This document shows, piece by piece, positions 9,017 to 17,355 of a DNA stretch of 64,000 bases (position 1 is the first letter of the stretch; every line of letters starts with the position of its first letter). Under the pieces are notes generated by a model. That model worked only from the letters and a program-made list of their open reading frames with translations, made no database searches and had not been told where the DNA came from. The stretch comes from Rhizobium sp. Leaf262 (GTDB taxonomy: Bacteria > Pseudomonadota > Alphaproteobacteria > Rhizobiales > Rhizobiaceae), in the NCBI RefSeq assembly GCF_001422245.1, contig NZ_LMMM01000017.1, positions 129,541 to 193,540 on the forward strand, written 5' to 3'. The translations under genes and the position numbers were made by a program.

Positions 9017-9256
9017 TCAGAGATTGGCGAGCAGGTCGTTGGTTCGCGATTCTATATCGGCAAGCGCCGCGTCGACGTCCTTTTGGCCGATCATAGCGGC
9101 GTACATTTCCTCGCCGACATTGTTTTGGATCGCGAACTGGCGCTGCACCGTCGGAGGCAGCGGCGTACCCAGCGTTGCGATAGCCGGCACCGTGTCGCGA
9201 TGCGGCAGGGCCTTAAACGCTGCACTTTCCAAAACGGCTTTCGACGGCAGATGGCC
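9017..9256 (-). pseudogene. C-terminal fragment of a sugar ABC transporter substrate-binding protein
   Basis: About 80 residues (AVLESAAFKALPHRDTVPAI, then NVGEEMYAAMIGQKDVDAAL and ESRTNDLLANL) match the C-terminal end of family-1 sugar-binding proteins, where a last helix of the pattern AL..ie.r.n.lL is typical. The upstream 300-plus residues and signal peptide are missing; unrelated sequence begins near 9256. The stop and downstream hairpin are preserved, so the loss was a 5' deletion. Confidence 0.65.
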
Positions 9257-9445
9257 GGTGAAAGAGCTTAAGTACGATCGCTTTTTTCGCGGCAACGTGA
9301 AAATTTTTAGAGCCATCCCTTTACGGCCATCAAAAGTTCTTCTGACCCCATTGTGATAGCGCTCATGCTACTAAACGGCGTGCCGAACGCGTCATGCCTT
9401 CTTCTACATGTCTCGTTAGCGGCTTGCACATTGTCAGGTATTCTT

Positions 9446-9868
9446 ATGGACTTGCCGAAGATAAAAACGCTGATCGATTTCGTAGCGCGTTCCAACGTGA
9501 CCGAACTTTCGGTGACGGAAAAGGACGTAACGGTTCGAATCATTAAGTCAGTCAATCAGCCTTCCCAGGACCATCGGTTGCCCGTGAATGAAGCTGTCCA
9601 GCCTGAAGAACAGGCAAAATCCGTCAGCTCTTCGGCAGCGAAAGTGCATTCGCCCATCTTCGGTGTTCTACATCGCGCTTCTGCACCGGGCGCTGAGCCC
9701 TTCGTCAAGCTGGGCGATCTGGTTCAGGAAGGGCAAACGCTTTTCATCATCGAAGCAATGAAGGTATTCAACAAGGTTTCTGCGCCCTGCGCTGGTCGGA
9801 TTTTGTTTCTTACGGACGTCGATGGCGGCGAAGTGGACGCCAACGATCTTCTTGCGGAGATTGGATGA
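9446..9868 (+). CDS. Biotin carboxyl carrier protein (AccB-like)
   Basis: A protein of 140 residues. The N-terminal half (IKTLIDFVARSNVTELSV) is the usual helical cap of bacterial carrier proteins, followed by a Glu/Ser/Ala-rich linker. The biotinyl domain runs from KVHSPIFGVLHRA to the end, with the biotinylation site EAMKV placing the acceptor at Lys106, 34 residues from the C terminus as expected. It overlaps the biotin carboxylase gene by four bases. Because the operon continues into PxpB/PxpC homologues rather than accA/accD, this is probably a dedicated carrier for that carboxyltransferase, not the housekeeping acetyl-CoA carboxylase subunit. ATG 9446 is chosen because family homology begins there. 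Confidence 0.88.
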   Translation: MDLPKIKTLIDFVARSNVTELSVTEKDVTVRIIKSVNQPSQDHRLPVNEAVQPEEQAKSVSSSAAKVHSPIFGVLHRASAPGAEPFVKLGDLVQEGQTLFIIEAMKVFNKVSAPCAGRILFLTDVDGGEVDANDLLAEIG

Positions 9869-11250
9869 TGGAAACGAAATTCGACCGTTCCGCGCCGGGT
9901 TTCGATACGGTTTTGATAGCAAACCGCGGTGAAATCGCCGCGCGCATCCAGCGCGCCTGTCATGACCTGGGACTGCGGACTGTCGGTATCTGCTCTGAAG
10001 CAGATAAGGCAGCATCTTATGGTGATGCCGTCGACACGTTTCTATGCGTCGGACCCGCAAATGCTGGAAAGAGCTATCTCAATCAGGATGCGCTTTTGCT
10101 TGCTGCCAGGCTGACCGGTGCCGGCGCGGTTCATCCCGGATACGGCTTCTTGTCCGAGAATTCTGCGTTTGCAGCCGCAGTTGAACGGGCCGGGCTAGCC
10201 TTCATCGGGCCGAGCGCCCAGTCTATCTCGACAATGGGCGATAAAATCGCGGCGAAACGTGCGATGATCGCCGCTGGTGTGCCCTGTGTGCCGGGTCCTG
10301 ATACCGCGCTGCCTGAAGATGCCGACGAAATCACACGAATTGCCGATGAGATCGGCTTCCCTGTGATCATCAAAGCTGCCGGCGGCGGCGGCGGGCGCGG
10401 CATGAGGGTCATTCATGACCGGGCCGACGTACGTGAAGCCGCCGCGCTGACGCGAGAAGAGGCGCGTCAGGCCTTCGGCAACGCTGAGCTTTACATCGAG
10501 AAGTTTCTTCAACATCCGCGGCACGTTGAAATTCAGATCTTGTGCGACACACATGGTGACGCCGTCTGGCTTGGCCATCGCGATTGTTCCATGCAAAGAC
10601 GCCATCAGAAGGTCGTAGAAGAGGCTCCGGCGCCCGGAATTTCTCTGGACGTGATCGGTCCGGTCGGTCTGGCATGCGTAAACGCCTGCAAACAAATCGG
10701 ATATCGCGGTGTCGGCACATTCGAATTTCTGTTCGAGGAAGGGAATTTCTACTTCATCGAAATGAACACGAGATTGCAGGTTGAACACCCGGTTACGGAA
10801 ATGACCAGCGGTGTCGACATTGTTCAATCGCAGATCAAAGTCGCCTTGGGGCAGAAACTGGCATTCGATCAGGACGCGGTCCTGTGTGAAGGACATTCTT
10901 TTGAGTGTCGCATCAATGCAGAAGATCCATACACATTCCTGCCTTCTGCCGGGGTCGTCGCGGATATCGTCTGGCCGCATAGTGATGGTGTGCGGGTCGA
11001 TACTCATATTTATGAGGGATACAAAGTTTCTCCCTACTACGACTCGCTGATCGCCAAGTTGATCGTGCATGCACCGACAAGAGCCGAGGCAATTGCCAAA
11101 ATGAGGGTAGCGCTTGCGGAGACCCGTCTGGAAGGCATCTCCACGAACCTCCCACTTTTGCGTGCGCTCTTTGAGGAGGCTGCCTTCGTTGAGGGCGAGA
11201 CCGATATCCACTTTCTGGAGCAATGGCTCAAATCGTGGAGCGCGCCATGA
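9865..11250 (+). CDS. Biotin carboxylase (AccC-like)
   Basis: A protein of 461 residues and complete. The N-terminal carboxyphosphate domain opens with TVLIANRGEIAARI. The ATP-grasp glycine loop GGGGGRGM is at residues 173-180, HRDCSMQRRHQKVVEEAPAP is the biotin-carboxylase signature, and FIEMNTRLQVEHPVTEM holds the metal- and bicarbonate-binding Glu/Asn/Arg set. It uses ATP and bicarbonate to carboxylate biotin on the carrier protein encoded just upstream. The gene overlaps both neighbours by four bases, which argues for a stoichiometric complex with the Pxp-like subunits. Confidence 0.92.
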   Translation: MMETKFDRSAPGFDTVLIANRGEIAARIQRACHDLGLRTVGICSEADKAASYGDAVDTFLCVGPANAGKSYLNQDALLLAARLTGAGAVHPGYGFLSENSAFAAAVERAGLAFIGPSAQSISTMGDKIAAKRAMIAAGVPCVPGPDTALPEDADEITRIADEIGFPVIIKAAGGGGGRGMRVIHDRADVREAAALTREEARQAFGNAELYIEKFLQHPRHVEIQILCDTHGDAVWLGHRDCSMQRRHQKVVEEAPAPGISLDVIGPVGLACVNACKQIGYRGVGTFEFLFEEGNFYFIEMNTRLQVEHPVTEMTSGVDIVQSQIKVALGQKLAFDQDAVLCEGHSFECRINAEDPYTFLPSAGVVADIVWPHSDGVRVDTHIYEGYKVSPYYDSLIAKLIVHAPTRAEAIAKMRVALAETRLEGISTNLPLLRALFEEAAFVEGETDIHFLEQWLKSWSAP

Positions 11251-11666
11251 GCAAGCTTGACCTCACGGACACAGCCACCCTTGCAGTGCTGACCGACATG
11301 CTGACGGCGGCTGGCGTAGAAGGACTGGAGATCAAAACAGCTGACAAGCAGCTTCGGCTTTTCATTCCAACTTCCGGCAAGATGGGAGCATCATCCGCTG
11401 TAGACGCAAAAGTGGGGACAGGAAGTGCCCGTAAAGCCATGGTGAAAGCGCCGACGGCTGGCCAGTTCCAGACCTCAAACACAATCGACGACAGGCCATT
11501 CCCGAGGCAAGTGGCCTCGAATGAGGTCGTTGGTTCTGTTCGAATAGGGCTTGTTCTCGTCCCTGTGATCGCCAAGTGCGCAGGATTGCTGCTCAATCCG
11601 CTTGTAAAGCAGGACGATCTTGTCGGCTACGGTGATCCTCTCTTCGAAATCGAGCTTCAACGATGA
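11247..11666 (+). CDS. Carrier-protein paralogue lacking the biotinylation site
   Basis: A protein of 139 residues starting at the ATG that overlaps the accC stop (ATGA). It has the layout of the first carrier: an N-terminal helical cap (LTDMLTAAGVEGLEIK), a short linker and a C-terminal barrel domain ending LVKQDDLVGYGDPLFEIEL, which parallels the end of biotinyl domains. The hairpin that should read EAMK is replaced by GLVLVPVIAKCAG, so no biotin or lipoyl acceptor lysine is in place. It may act as a scaffold or regulatory subunit between the carboxylase and the Pxp-like carboxyltransferase; that role is inference. It overlaps the next gene by four bases, so it is retained inside a tightly packed operon and is not decaying visibly. 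Confidence 0.75.
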   Translation: MSKLDLTDTATLAVLTDMLTAAGVEGLEIKTADKQLRLFIPTSGKMGASSAVDAKVGTGSARKAMVKAPTAGQFQTSNTIDDRPFPRQVASNEVVGSVRIGLVLVPVIAKCAGLLLNPLVKQDDLVGYGDPLFEIELQR

Positions 11667-12370
11667 TTGCGACTTCAAGCATCCTCACCACGCAGGCCCT
11701 GCAGGTCCACCCAGCCAAAGGACAGGCGCGCGTATCGTTTATCGGATCGCGATCCATCCTTCTGGAAGCGCCGGGTAAGTTCGATCTAGCTGCACAACGC
11801 TGGATCTGGGCTCTGTCTCAGATAGCGGGTGCCTGGCCGGATGTTGCAGAGGTCATTCCCGGAATGACCAACCTGCTGACCATTTTCAAAGAAACTCCGG
11901 AAAGCCCTGAGGCAGTGGCGGATCGTCTGCTGAACGCGTGGGACAACGCTTCCAGCGTGGATCTGGCAGGAAAGACGGTCGAGATACCCGTTCATTATGG
12001 CGGGGAATACGCCACGGATCTTGCCGCGCTGTGTGACTTTTCGGGTCTGAGCGACCGGGATGTAGTACGTATTCATCATGAAGCAACCTATCGTGTGTTC
12101 GCACTCGGCAGTGCGCCGGGTTTCGGCTATCTGCACGGCTTGGATGCACGCATATACATGCCACGAAAAACTGTGCCATCGATCAAGATGGAAAGAGGGT
12201 GTGTGACAATCGGTGGCATGCAGACAGGCGTCGCCATGCTGACAGGTCCCAACGGCTGGAACTCGATCGGTTATGCGGATCTGCAAATGTTTGATCCCTC
12301 CGCCGCTACTCCTGCGCTTCTTGCGCCGGGTGACACGGTTCACTTTGTTCCAGCAAGGATTGAGTTGTGA
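11663..12370 (+). CDS. pxpB: PxpB/KipI-type carboxyltransferase subunit
   Basis: A protein of 235 residues of the allophanate hydrolase subunit 1 family. Visible motifs are VEIPVHYGGEYATDLAAL, the Gly-rich turn GSAPGFGYLHGLD and GGMQTGVAMLTGPNGWNSIG. These match the family pattern, with Ala-Met-Leu where many members have an Ile-Tyr-Pro. With PxpC it forms one half-barrel pair resembling the carboxyltransferase region of urea amidolyase. PxpABC in other bacteria is ATP-dependent 5-oxoprolinase; here a biotin carboxylase and carrier precede it, so a biotin-dependent carboxylation of a lactam or amide is the better guess. It overlaps neighbours by four bases on both sides. Confidence 0.85.
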   Translation: MIATSSILTTQALQVHPAKGQARVSFIGSRSILLEAPGKFDLAAQRWIWALSQIAGAWPDVAEVIPGMTNLLTIFKETPESPEAVADRLLNAWDNASSVDLAGKTVEIPVHYGGEYATDLAALCDFSGLSDRDVVRIHHEATYRVFALGSAPGFGYLHGLDARIYMPRKTVPSIKMERGCVTIGGMQTGVAMLTGPNGWNSIGYADLQMFDPSAATPALLAPGDTVHFVPARIEL

Positions 12371-13362
12371 TCGAGATCATCGAAACAGGCCCATTCAACA
12401 CTGTTCAGGATTTGGGTCGTCCGGGCTACCGTAACATCGGAGTTACGGCTGGTGGCGCGATGGATCCGCTGGCCCTGCAAATCGCCAATATTCTTGTCGG
12501 AAACGCCGATAACCTCGCCGCCGTCGAGGTGCAGACATTTCCATTCAAGCTTCGGTTTCTGGGGCCATCCATGTTTGCGGTGACTGGAGCAGATGGTCGC
12601 CCATTGCTGAATGGCCGGGAGCTTTTACCCTGGTGTGCCAACCTTGCAAACGAGGGTGATGTTTTGGAGCTGAGCTCTCCACCTCGTCTTGCCCGTGCTT
12701 ATTTCGCCGTGGCTGGCGGGGTGGATGTGCCTGTCTTGATGGGGTCTCGCAGCACGGCCTTGCGTGGTAATTTCGGTGGTGTGGAAGGACGACCGCTCCA
12801 GAAAAATGACAGGCTTTCCACAGGAACGCAGGTCAATCACTTGCCTTTGCCTGAGAGCGGGCTTGCGGTCATCCAGCCATCGCAGGCAATGGCGGATGCT
12901 TTCCAGCCAATTGTCGATGGAGTGTTACAGATCCGGGCCATTCCCGCTGGTGAACATCATCTGTTTGCCGATGATGCGGAAGCATTCTGGAGCCAAATCT
13001 GGCGCATATCCTCGCGCAGTGACCGCACTGGCTACCGCCTTTCCGGCGATCCTATCAAGCCGACCGAAGTCGTTGAGATGCGCTCGCATGGTGTCGTCCC
13101 CGGCGTCGTACAGGTTCCGCCGGGCGGGGAGCCTATCATCCAGATGAGCGACGCGAACACGGCTGGTGGTTATCCGAAAATTGCCGGTGTGATCGAGGCC
13201 GATCTCTGGCGGTTGGGACAGGCACGTGCCGGAGGCAAGATCAGGTTTGTCCGCTCCAGTCATGAGGAGGCGCGCCGGATAGAGCAGACAGTTGCGCGCT
13301 ACTTCGAGGATATCAGACAAACCGTACCGATGGTCAAACGCGCGCTCAACGCGCTGACTTGA
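12367..13362 (+). CDS. pxpC: PxpC/KipA-type biotin-dependent carboxyltransferase subunit
   Basis: A protein of 331 residues of the allophanate hydrolase subunit 2 family. It opens IEIIETGPFNTVQDLGRPGY, the hallmark start of PxpC/KipA, and contains GVTAGGAMDPLALQIANILVGN. Later SDRTGYRLSGD and the MRSHGVVPGVVQVPPGGEPI stretch with GGYPKIAGV are the expected conserved core. It partners PxpB; the start is a GTG four bases inside the pxpB end. The gene is complete. Known function of the family is a carboxyltransferase or 5-oxoprolinase component; substrate here is not provable from sequence. Confidence 0.88.
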   Translation: MIEIIETGPFNTVQDLGRPGYRNIGVTAGGAMDPLALQIANILVGNADNLAAVEVQTFPFKLRFLGPSMFAVTGADGRPLLNGRELLPWCANLANEGDVLELSSPPRLARAYFAVAGGVDVPVLMGSRSTALRGNFGGVEGRPLQKNDRLSTGTQVNHLPLPESGLAVIQPSQAMADAFQPIVDGVLQIRAIPAGEHHLFADDAEAFWSQIWRISSRSDRTGYRLSGDPIKPTEVVEMRSHGVVPGVVQVPPGGEPIIQMSDANTAGGYPKIAGVIEADLWRLGQARAGGKIRFVRSSHEEARRIEQTVARYFEDIRQTVPMVKRALNALT

Positions 13363-13380
13363 GGAAGAGGGGAGGACTTT

Positions 13381-14148
13381 ATGAGGATCGATCTCAACTC
13401 TGACATGGGCGAAGGTTTTGGCCCCTACAGGCTATGCGATGACGAAGCGATGATGAAGCTCATTTCTTCGGCCAATATCGCCTGCGGATTTCATGGAGGC
13501 GATCCTGATACGATGGCGCGGATGGTTCGGCTTGCGAAGCAGAACGGCGTCGGCATCGGCGCGCATCCTGGTCTGCCGGATCGTGCAGGTTTTGGTCGTC
13601 GCGAATTGCCGTTTCAGGCGGATGAGCTACGCCAACAGATGCTCTACCAGCTCGGCGCATTGATCGCTATCGCCAGATGCGAAGGCGTGAATGTGGGGCA
13701 TATCAGCTTTCATGCGGCGATGGGCAACATGGTCAATCGCGACCCTGCTCTGGCTGAAATGATGATGAATGCCATCTCAATGGTAGACCCGGAGCTTGTA
13801 GTATTCGTTACGCCGGAAAGCGAAATCGAACGGGCGGCAAAACGGGCCAAGCTGAAGACGCTGGCCCTGTTTCTGGCCGACCGGGCCTATGACGCCAAGG
13901 GCAGCCTCGTCGCGCGGGGCCTTCCGGGTGCGCTGGTCAAGGACGAGGTCTCGGTGCGCGCGCGTGTCCGCCGCTTCCTGACCGATGGCACTGTCGAGGC
14001 TATCGACGGTACCATTATTCCCATGGCAGCCCGATCCATTCTGGTTCACAGCGATACCCCTGGCTCGCTGGAGCTTGCCGGTGTTGTGCGCAGTGAAATC
14101 ATCAATTCAGGGGCGACACTTACGAACGCCTCGGAACTCGCATCTTAA
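13381..14148 (+). CDS. pxpA: PxpA/LamB-YcsF family 5-oxoprolinase subunit A
   Basis: A protein of 255 residues opening IDLNSDMGEGFGPY, with SANIACGFHGGDPDTM and IGAHPGLPDRAGFGRR. All are signature blocks of the LamB/YcsF (PxpA) family, whose fold resembles polysaccharide deacetylases and whose Asp/His residues are taken as catalytic. GAGG-type ribosome-binding bases precede the ATG. It lies 18 bp after pxpC and completes the PxpBCA set. In characterised bacteria this set opens 5-oxoproline to glutamate at the expense of ATP. Presence of the biotin genes upstream suggests a variant reaction on a related ring or amide. Confidence 0.9.
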   Translation: MRIDLNSDMGEGFGPYRLCDDEAMMKLISSANIACGFHGGDPDTMARMVRLAKQNGVGIGAHPGLPDRAGFGRRELPFQADELRQQMLYQLGALIAIARCEGVNVGHISFHAAMGNMVNRDPALAEMMMNAISMVDPELVVFVTPESEIERAAKRAKLKTLALFLADRAYDAKGSLVARGLPGALVKDEVSVRARVRRFLTDGTVEAIDGTIIPMAARSILVHSDTPGSLELAGVVRSEIINSGATLTNASELAS

Positions 14149-14195
14149 CGGGCCTTATGCGCCCCGCTTTTCTGTCTTACTGAAGGATCACGTCG

Positions 14196-15401
14196 ATGCC
14201 CTCAACAGCCGATCGATTGAAGAATGTCTCTATTTCCGCGTCTGCCGCCATGACGCAGCGCGCCAGAGAGCTCGCCGCCCAAGGGATTAAAGTGGTGAGC
14301 CTGTCATCTGGCGAACCTGATTTTCCAACACCAAGCCATGCCATCGAGGCCGCATACGAAGCTGCTCTTGGCGGACAAACCAAGTATCCGCCTATGGACG
14401 GGACGCCAGACCTCAAGGCCGCTATCGCGCAAAAATTCAAGCGAGACAACAATCTGACCTACGACGCCAGCCAGATCATTGTATCCGGTGGCGGCAAGCA
14501 GGTAATCTTCAACGCAATGCTGGCGACCTGTAATCCGGGTGATGAGGTGGTCATTCCCACACCGTCATGGGTCAGCTATGCCGACATCGTTAAATTTGCT
14601 GGTGGTGTTCCCGTCGCTGTTCCCTGTTTCGAGCAGACGGGTTTCAAGCTTCGCCCGGAAGATCTGGAAGCGGCGATCACGCCGCGGACAAAGTGGCTTT
14701 TCCTGAATTTTCCGAATAATCCGACAGGCGCAGCATGCTCTAGGGTCGAGATGGCGGCGATTGCGGAAGTCATGTTACGTCATCCGCATGTCTGGATCCT
14801 GACTGACGATATCTACGAGCATCTCGTTTACGACGGTTTCGAGTTCGGTACGATTGCCGATGTCGAGCCCCGGCTTTACGATCGCGTACTGACCATGAAT
14901 GGAGTATCAAAAGCATATGCGATGACCGGCTGGCGGCTGGGCTACTGCGCCAGCGGCTCGAAGGAACTGATTGCTGCCATCAGCAACGTCAATGGCCAGA
15001 ACAGCGGCGGCATCGCTACCGTTTCTCAAGCCGCCGCGATTGCAGCTTTGGATGGTCCCCAGGATTTGCTCAAGGAGCGAGCTGACATTTACCGCGAGCG
15101 GCGTGATTTCGTCCTTGATAAACTGAAGGGAATCGATGGCATTCGGTGCCATAAGCCGGAAGGCGCCTTCTATCTGTATCCCAACATGTCAGGCCTGATC
15201 GGGAAGACCACGAAAGGTGGTCGGAAGATCGAAAATGACGTGGATTTCGTGATGGGACTGGTCGAGGAGCACCACGTCGCGACCGTACAGGGTGCCGCTT
15301 ATGGGATGAGCCCGTATTTCCGCATTTCTTACGCGACAAGCATGGAGATGCTGGGCGAAGGCTGCGCACGTATCGCTCAGTACTGCCACGATATGCGTTG
15401 A
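14196..15401 (+). CDS. Class I/II PLP-dependent aminotransferase
   Basis: A protein of 401 residues of the aspartate aminotransferase superfamily. SLSSGEPDFPTP near the start, NFPNNPTGA in the middle, and SKAYAMTGWRLGY with the Schiff-base lysine are all present, as is the late PYFRISYATS carrying the carboxylate-binding Arg. It transfers an amino group between an amino acid and a 2-oxo acid in the cytoplasm. It lies 47 bp after pxpA on the same strand and probably handles the amino acid released by the Pxp-type reaction (glutamate if the substrate is 5-oxoproline). Exact specificity is not evident. Confidence 0.88.
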   Translation: MPSTADRLKNVSISASAAMTQRARELAAQGIKVVSLSSGEPDFPTPSHAIEAAYEAALGGQTKYPPMDGTPDLKAAIAQKFKRDNNLTYDASQIIVSGGGKQVIFNAMLATCNPGDEVVIPTPSWVSYADIVKFAGGVPVAVPCFEQTGFKLRPEDLEAAITPRTKWLFLNFPNNPTGAACSRVEMAAIAEVMLRHPHVWILTDDIYEHLVYDGFEFGTIADVEPRLYDRVLTMNGVSKAYAMTGWRLGYCASGSKELIAAISNVNGQNSGGIATVSQAAAIAALDGPQDLLKERADIYRERRDFVLDKLKGIDGIRCHKPEGAFYLYPNMSGLIGKTTKGGRKIENDVDFVMGLVEEHHVATVQGAAYGMSPYFRISYATSMEMLGEGCARIAQYCHDMR

Positions 15402-15443
15402 TTTCTATCCGGTGCATGGCCCGCTCCGTCGGGCCGTTAACCC

Positions 15444-16349
15444 TTAAAGCTTCAGCTTTTCAGTCAGCTCGATCAGAATGTCTTTGACCGCAAACGCAGG
15501 CTCCGACAACGAGTTCTGGTCAGAGGTACAGAGTGATAAAGTCTCTTCGATACGGGGAGAGAGGAGCCGGCAGATCAAGGGTTCCTTGCTCTCGGAGACG
15601 ATGCGGTTAGCAATCGCCTTTGGCATAATGGTTGCGCCAAGGCCATTCGCAACTGCGCGGGCAAGCGTTCTGACGATTTCCACTTCCGCGACGACTTTAA
15701 GATTGATGCGGCTTCGGGTGAACGCCGTATCGACTGCCCGGCGAACGAAGTTATAAGCTGGTGGCATCAGCATCGGGAGACCATCAAGGGCAGCGATCGG
15801 CACCGGTTTTACATCAGCCTCAATGGCGAAATCTCGATGTGCGACCAGATAGAATTCCTCACTGAGCAAAGGCTCGAAACGCACACCCTTGATTGGACCG
15901 ACGCCGTGGATCAGCGCCAATTCAAGGCGGCCGTTCATGATCATTTGGCTATAGGTCTGCCCGACGCTTTCCGTCAAATGGATTAGAATACCCGGGTGAC
16001 GCTTTCGCGTCTCGGCGAGAAGATCGACCGAAAGTGTCGCAGCACTGCTGAACGGCACCAGACCAACGGAAACGCGTCCTGCGATAGAGTTTCCGGCTGC
16101 CGATGCGTCTGCCTGCGCTTGCTCCATTTGCCGAAGAATTATCTGCGCGTGCCTGTAAACCGCATGGCCCGCATCCGTCATCGTCACGCCCTGTTGGCTG
16201 CGTATCAAAAGCTTTTGCCCGAAATGCTCTTCGAGTGCGGCAAGTTGCTGGCTGAGTGCTGGCTGTGCCAGATGCAAAATGTCAGCGGCCCTGGTAATGC
16301 TGCCACTGTCCACGATGACTGTAAATGATTTAAAACGCCTGATGTCCAT
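15444..16349 (-). CDS. LysR-family transcriptional regulator
   Basis: About 301 residues. MDIRRFKSFTVIVDSGSITRAAD with LAQPALSQQLAALEEHFGQKLL is the canonical LysR winged HTH. The C-terminal part is the periplasmic-binding-like effector domain (VGLVPFSSAATL, LELALIHGVG). I start at ATG 16349 because the HTH begins there; the frame extends upstream to 16412 without homology. It is convergent with the aminotransferase and divergent from the SDR/ABC operon at 16576, which is the usual LysR arrangement. It therefore likely activates that operon in response to the imported compound. Confidence 0.88.
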   Translation of the reverse strand: MDIRRFKSFTVIVDSGSITRAADILHLAQPALSQQLAALEEHFGQKLLIRSQQGVTMTDAGHAVYRHAQIILRQMEQAQADASAAGNSIAGRVSVGLVPFSSAATLSVDLLAETRKRHPGILIHLTESVGQTYSQMIMNGRLELALIHGVGPIKGVRFEPLLSEEFYLVAHRDFAIEADVKPVPIAALDGLPMLMPPAYNFVRRAVDTAFTRSRINLKVVAEVEIVRTLARAVANGLGATIMPKAIANRIVSESKEPLICRLLSPRIEETLSLCTSDQNSLSEPAFAVKDILIELTEKLKL

Positions 16350-16575
16350 GCCAGTAAAACTGCTTTGTGATGGGCGGAGCTTATCCGTTCGCGATCGTTT
16401 TGCAATCGGCATCGTCGTTTAGCCGCATGCGCTTACGTAATTTCAAGGCTGAATGAGAGCGCTGAAACACAGCTTTTGAAGCTCCATAAAACTTCCTTAT
16501 TACCTCAAAAGTAATCGGTCTTAGGCAAGCGAGAAAAGCTTCGCTAAGCTCCATGGCAACAATAAGGGGATCACA
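16350..16575. promoter_or_regulatory. LysR/SDR divergent promoter region
   Basis: A 226 bp gap between divergent genes, the expected site of a LysR T-N11-A box. AAGGGGA precedes the ATG at 16576. No single operator stands out by eye. Confidence 0.45.
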
Positions 16576-17355
16576 ATGCCATTCTCCGATTACAAGACCG
16601 CATTGGTCACCGGCGCATCGTCCGGTATCGGCGCCGCCATCGTTGAGCGGTTCCGCCGCGAAAACATTGAAGTCCACGCGATTGCCCGCAGTGCCGAGGC
16701 ATTGAAGCAATTGGCCCAGCGCACAGGCTGTATCGCCCATGTCATCGATGTCACGGATCGGGCAGCCATCGCTGATCTCGCAAACCAGGTGCAGTTCGAT
16801 ATTCTCGTCAACAATGCCGGTGTGGATCGCCCGAAGAAATTCCTGCAGGCAGATGCAGATGACATTGATCTCCTCGTCGATGTAAACCTGCGCGCCGTCC
16901 TCCACATTTGCCGTCTTATCGTGCCGGGCATGGTGGAGCGCGACCGCGGACACGTCATCAACATCTCCTCCATTGCCGGGAATTACAATTTCGGCGGAAA
17001 CTCCACGTACCATGCCGTCAAGGCTGGCGTTGCCATGCTGTCGAACCAGCTGCGGCTGGATGCATTCGGCAAGCGTGTTCGCGTCACGGAAATCTGCCCG
17101 GGTCGTGTGGCGACGGATATTTTCAACCATGTTCACGGCAATGATCCAAGCATACGTGAGCGCTTTATCGATGGCTTCGAATTGCCGACGGCCGAAGATA
17201 TTGCCGATGTCATCGCTTTTGCCATTGCCGCACCGGTTGCGGTCAATATCGGACATATGGAAATCACCCCGACGCTTCAGGTGATGGGTGGTCTGCAAAC
17301 GGCCAGACCGCAGGCTGCAGGCGATGCTGGTGCATTGCAGGAGCTAAAGCCGTGA
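16576..17355 (+). CDS. Short-chain dehydrogenase/reductase (YdfG-like)
   Basis: A protein of 259 residues with a full classical SDR set: the cofactor loop TGASSGIGAAI, NNAGVDRP, the catalytic Ser in INISSIAGNY and the YHAVK active-site Tyr/Lys, then CPGRVATDIF. It is closest in style to the 3-hydroxy acid dehydrogenase YdfG group (serine, 3-hydroxyisobutyrate), but the substrate is not readable. Its stop overlaps the GTG of the first permease by four bases, so it is the head of an uptake operon and likely acts on the imported compound. Confidence 0.87.
   Translation: MPFSDYKTALVTGASSGIGAAIVERFRRENIEVHAIARSAEALKQLAQRTGCIAHVIDVTDRAAIADLANQVQFDILVNNAGVDRPKKFLQADADDIDLLVDVNLRAVLHICRLIVPGMVERDRGHVINISSIAGNYNFGGNSTYHAVKAGVAMLSNQLRLDAFGKRVRVTEICPGRVATDIFNHVHGNDPSIRERFIDGFELPTAEDIADVIAFAIAAPVAVNIGHMEITPTLQVMGGLQTARPQAAGDAGALQELKP

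Noticed and set aside
10195..11223. Long minus-strand frame of 342 residues opposite accC
   Set aside because: The plus-strand biotin carboxylase has all its motifs; the reverse frame is a composition shadow.
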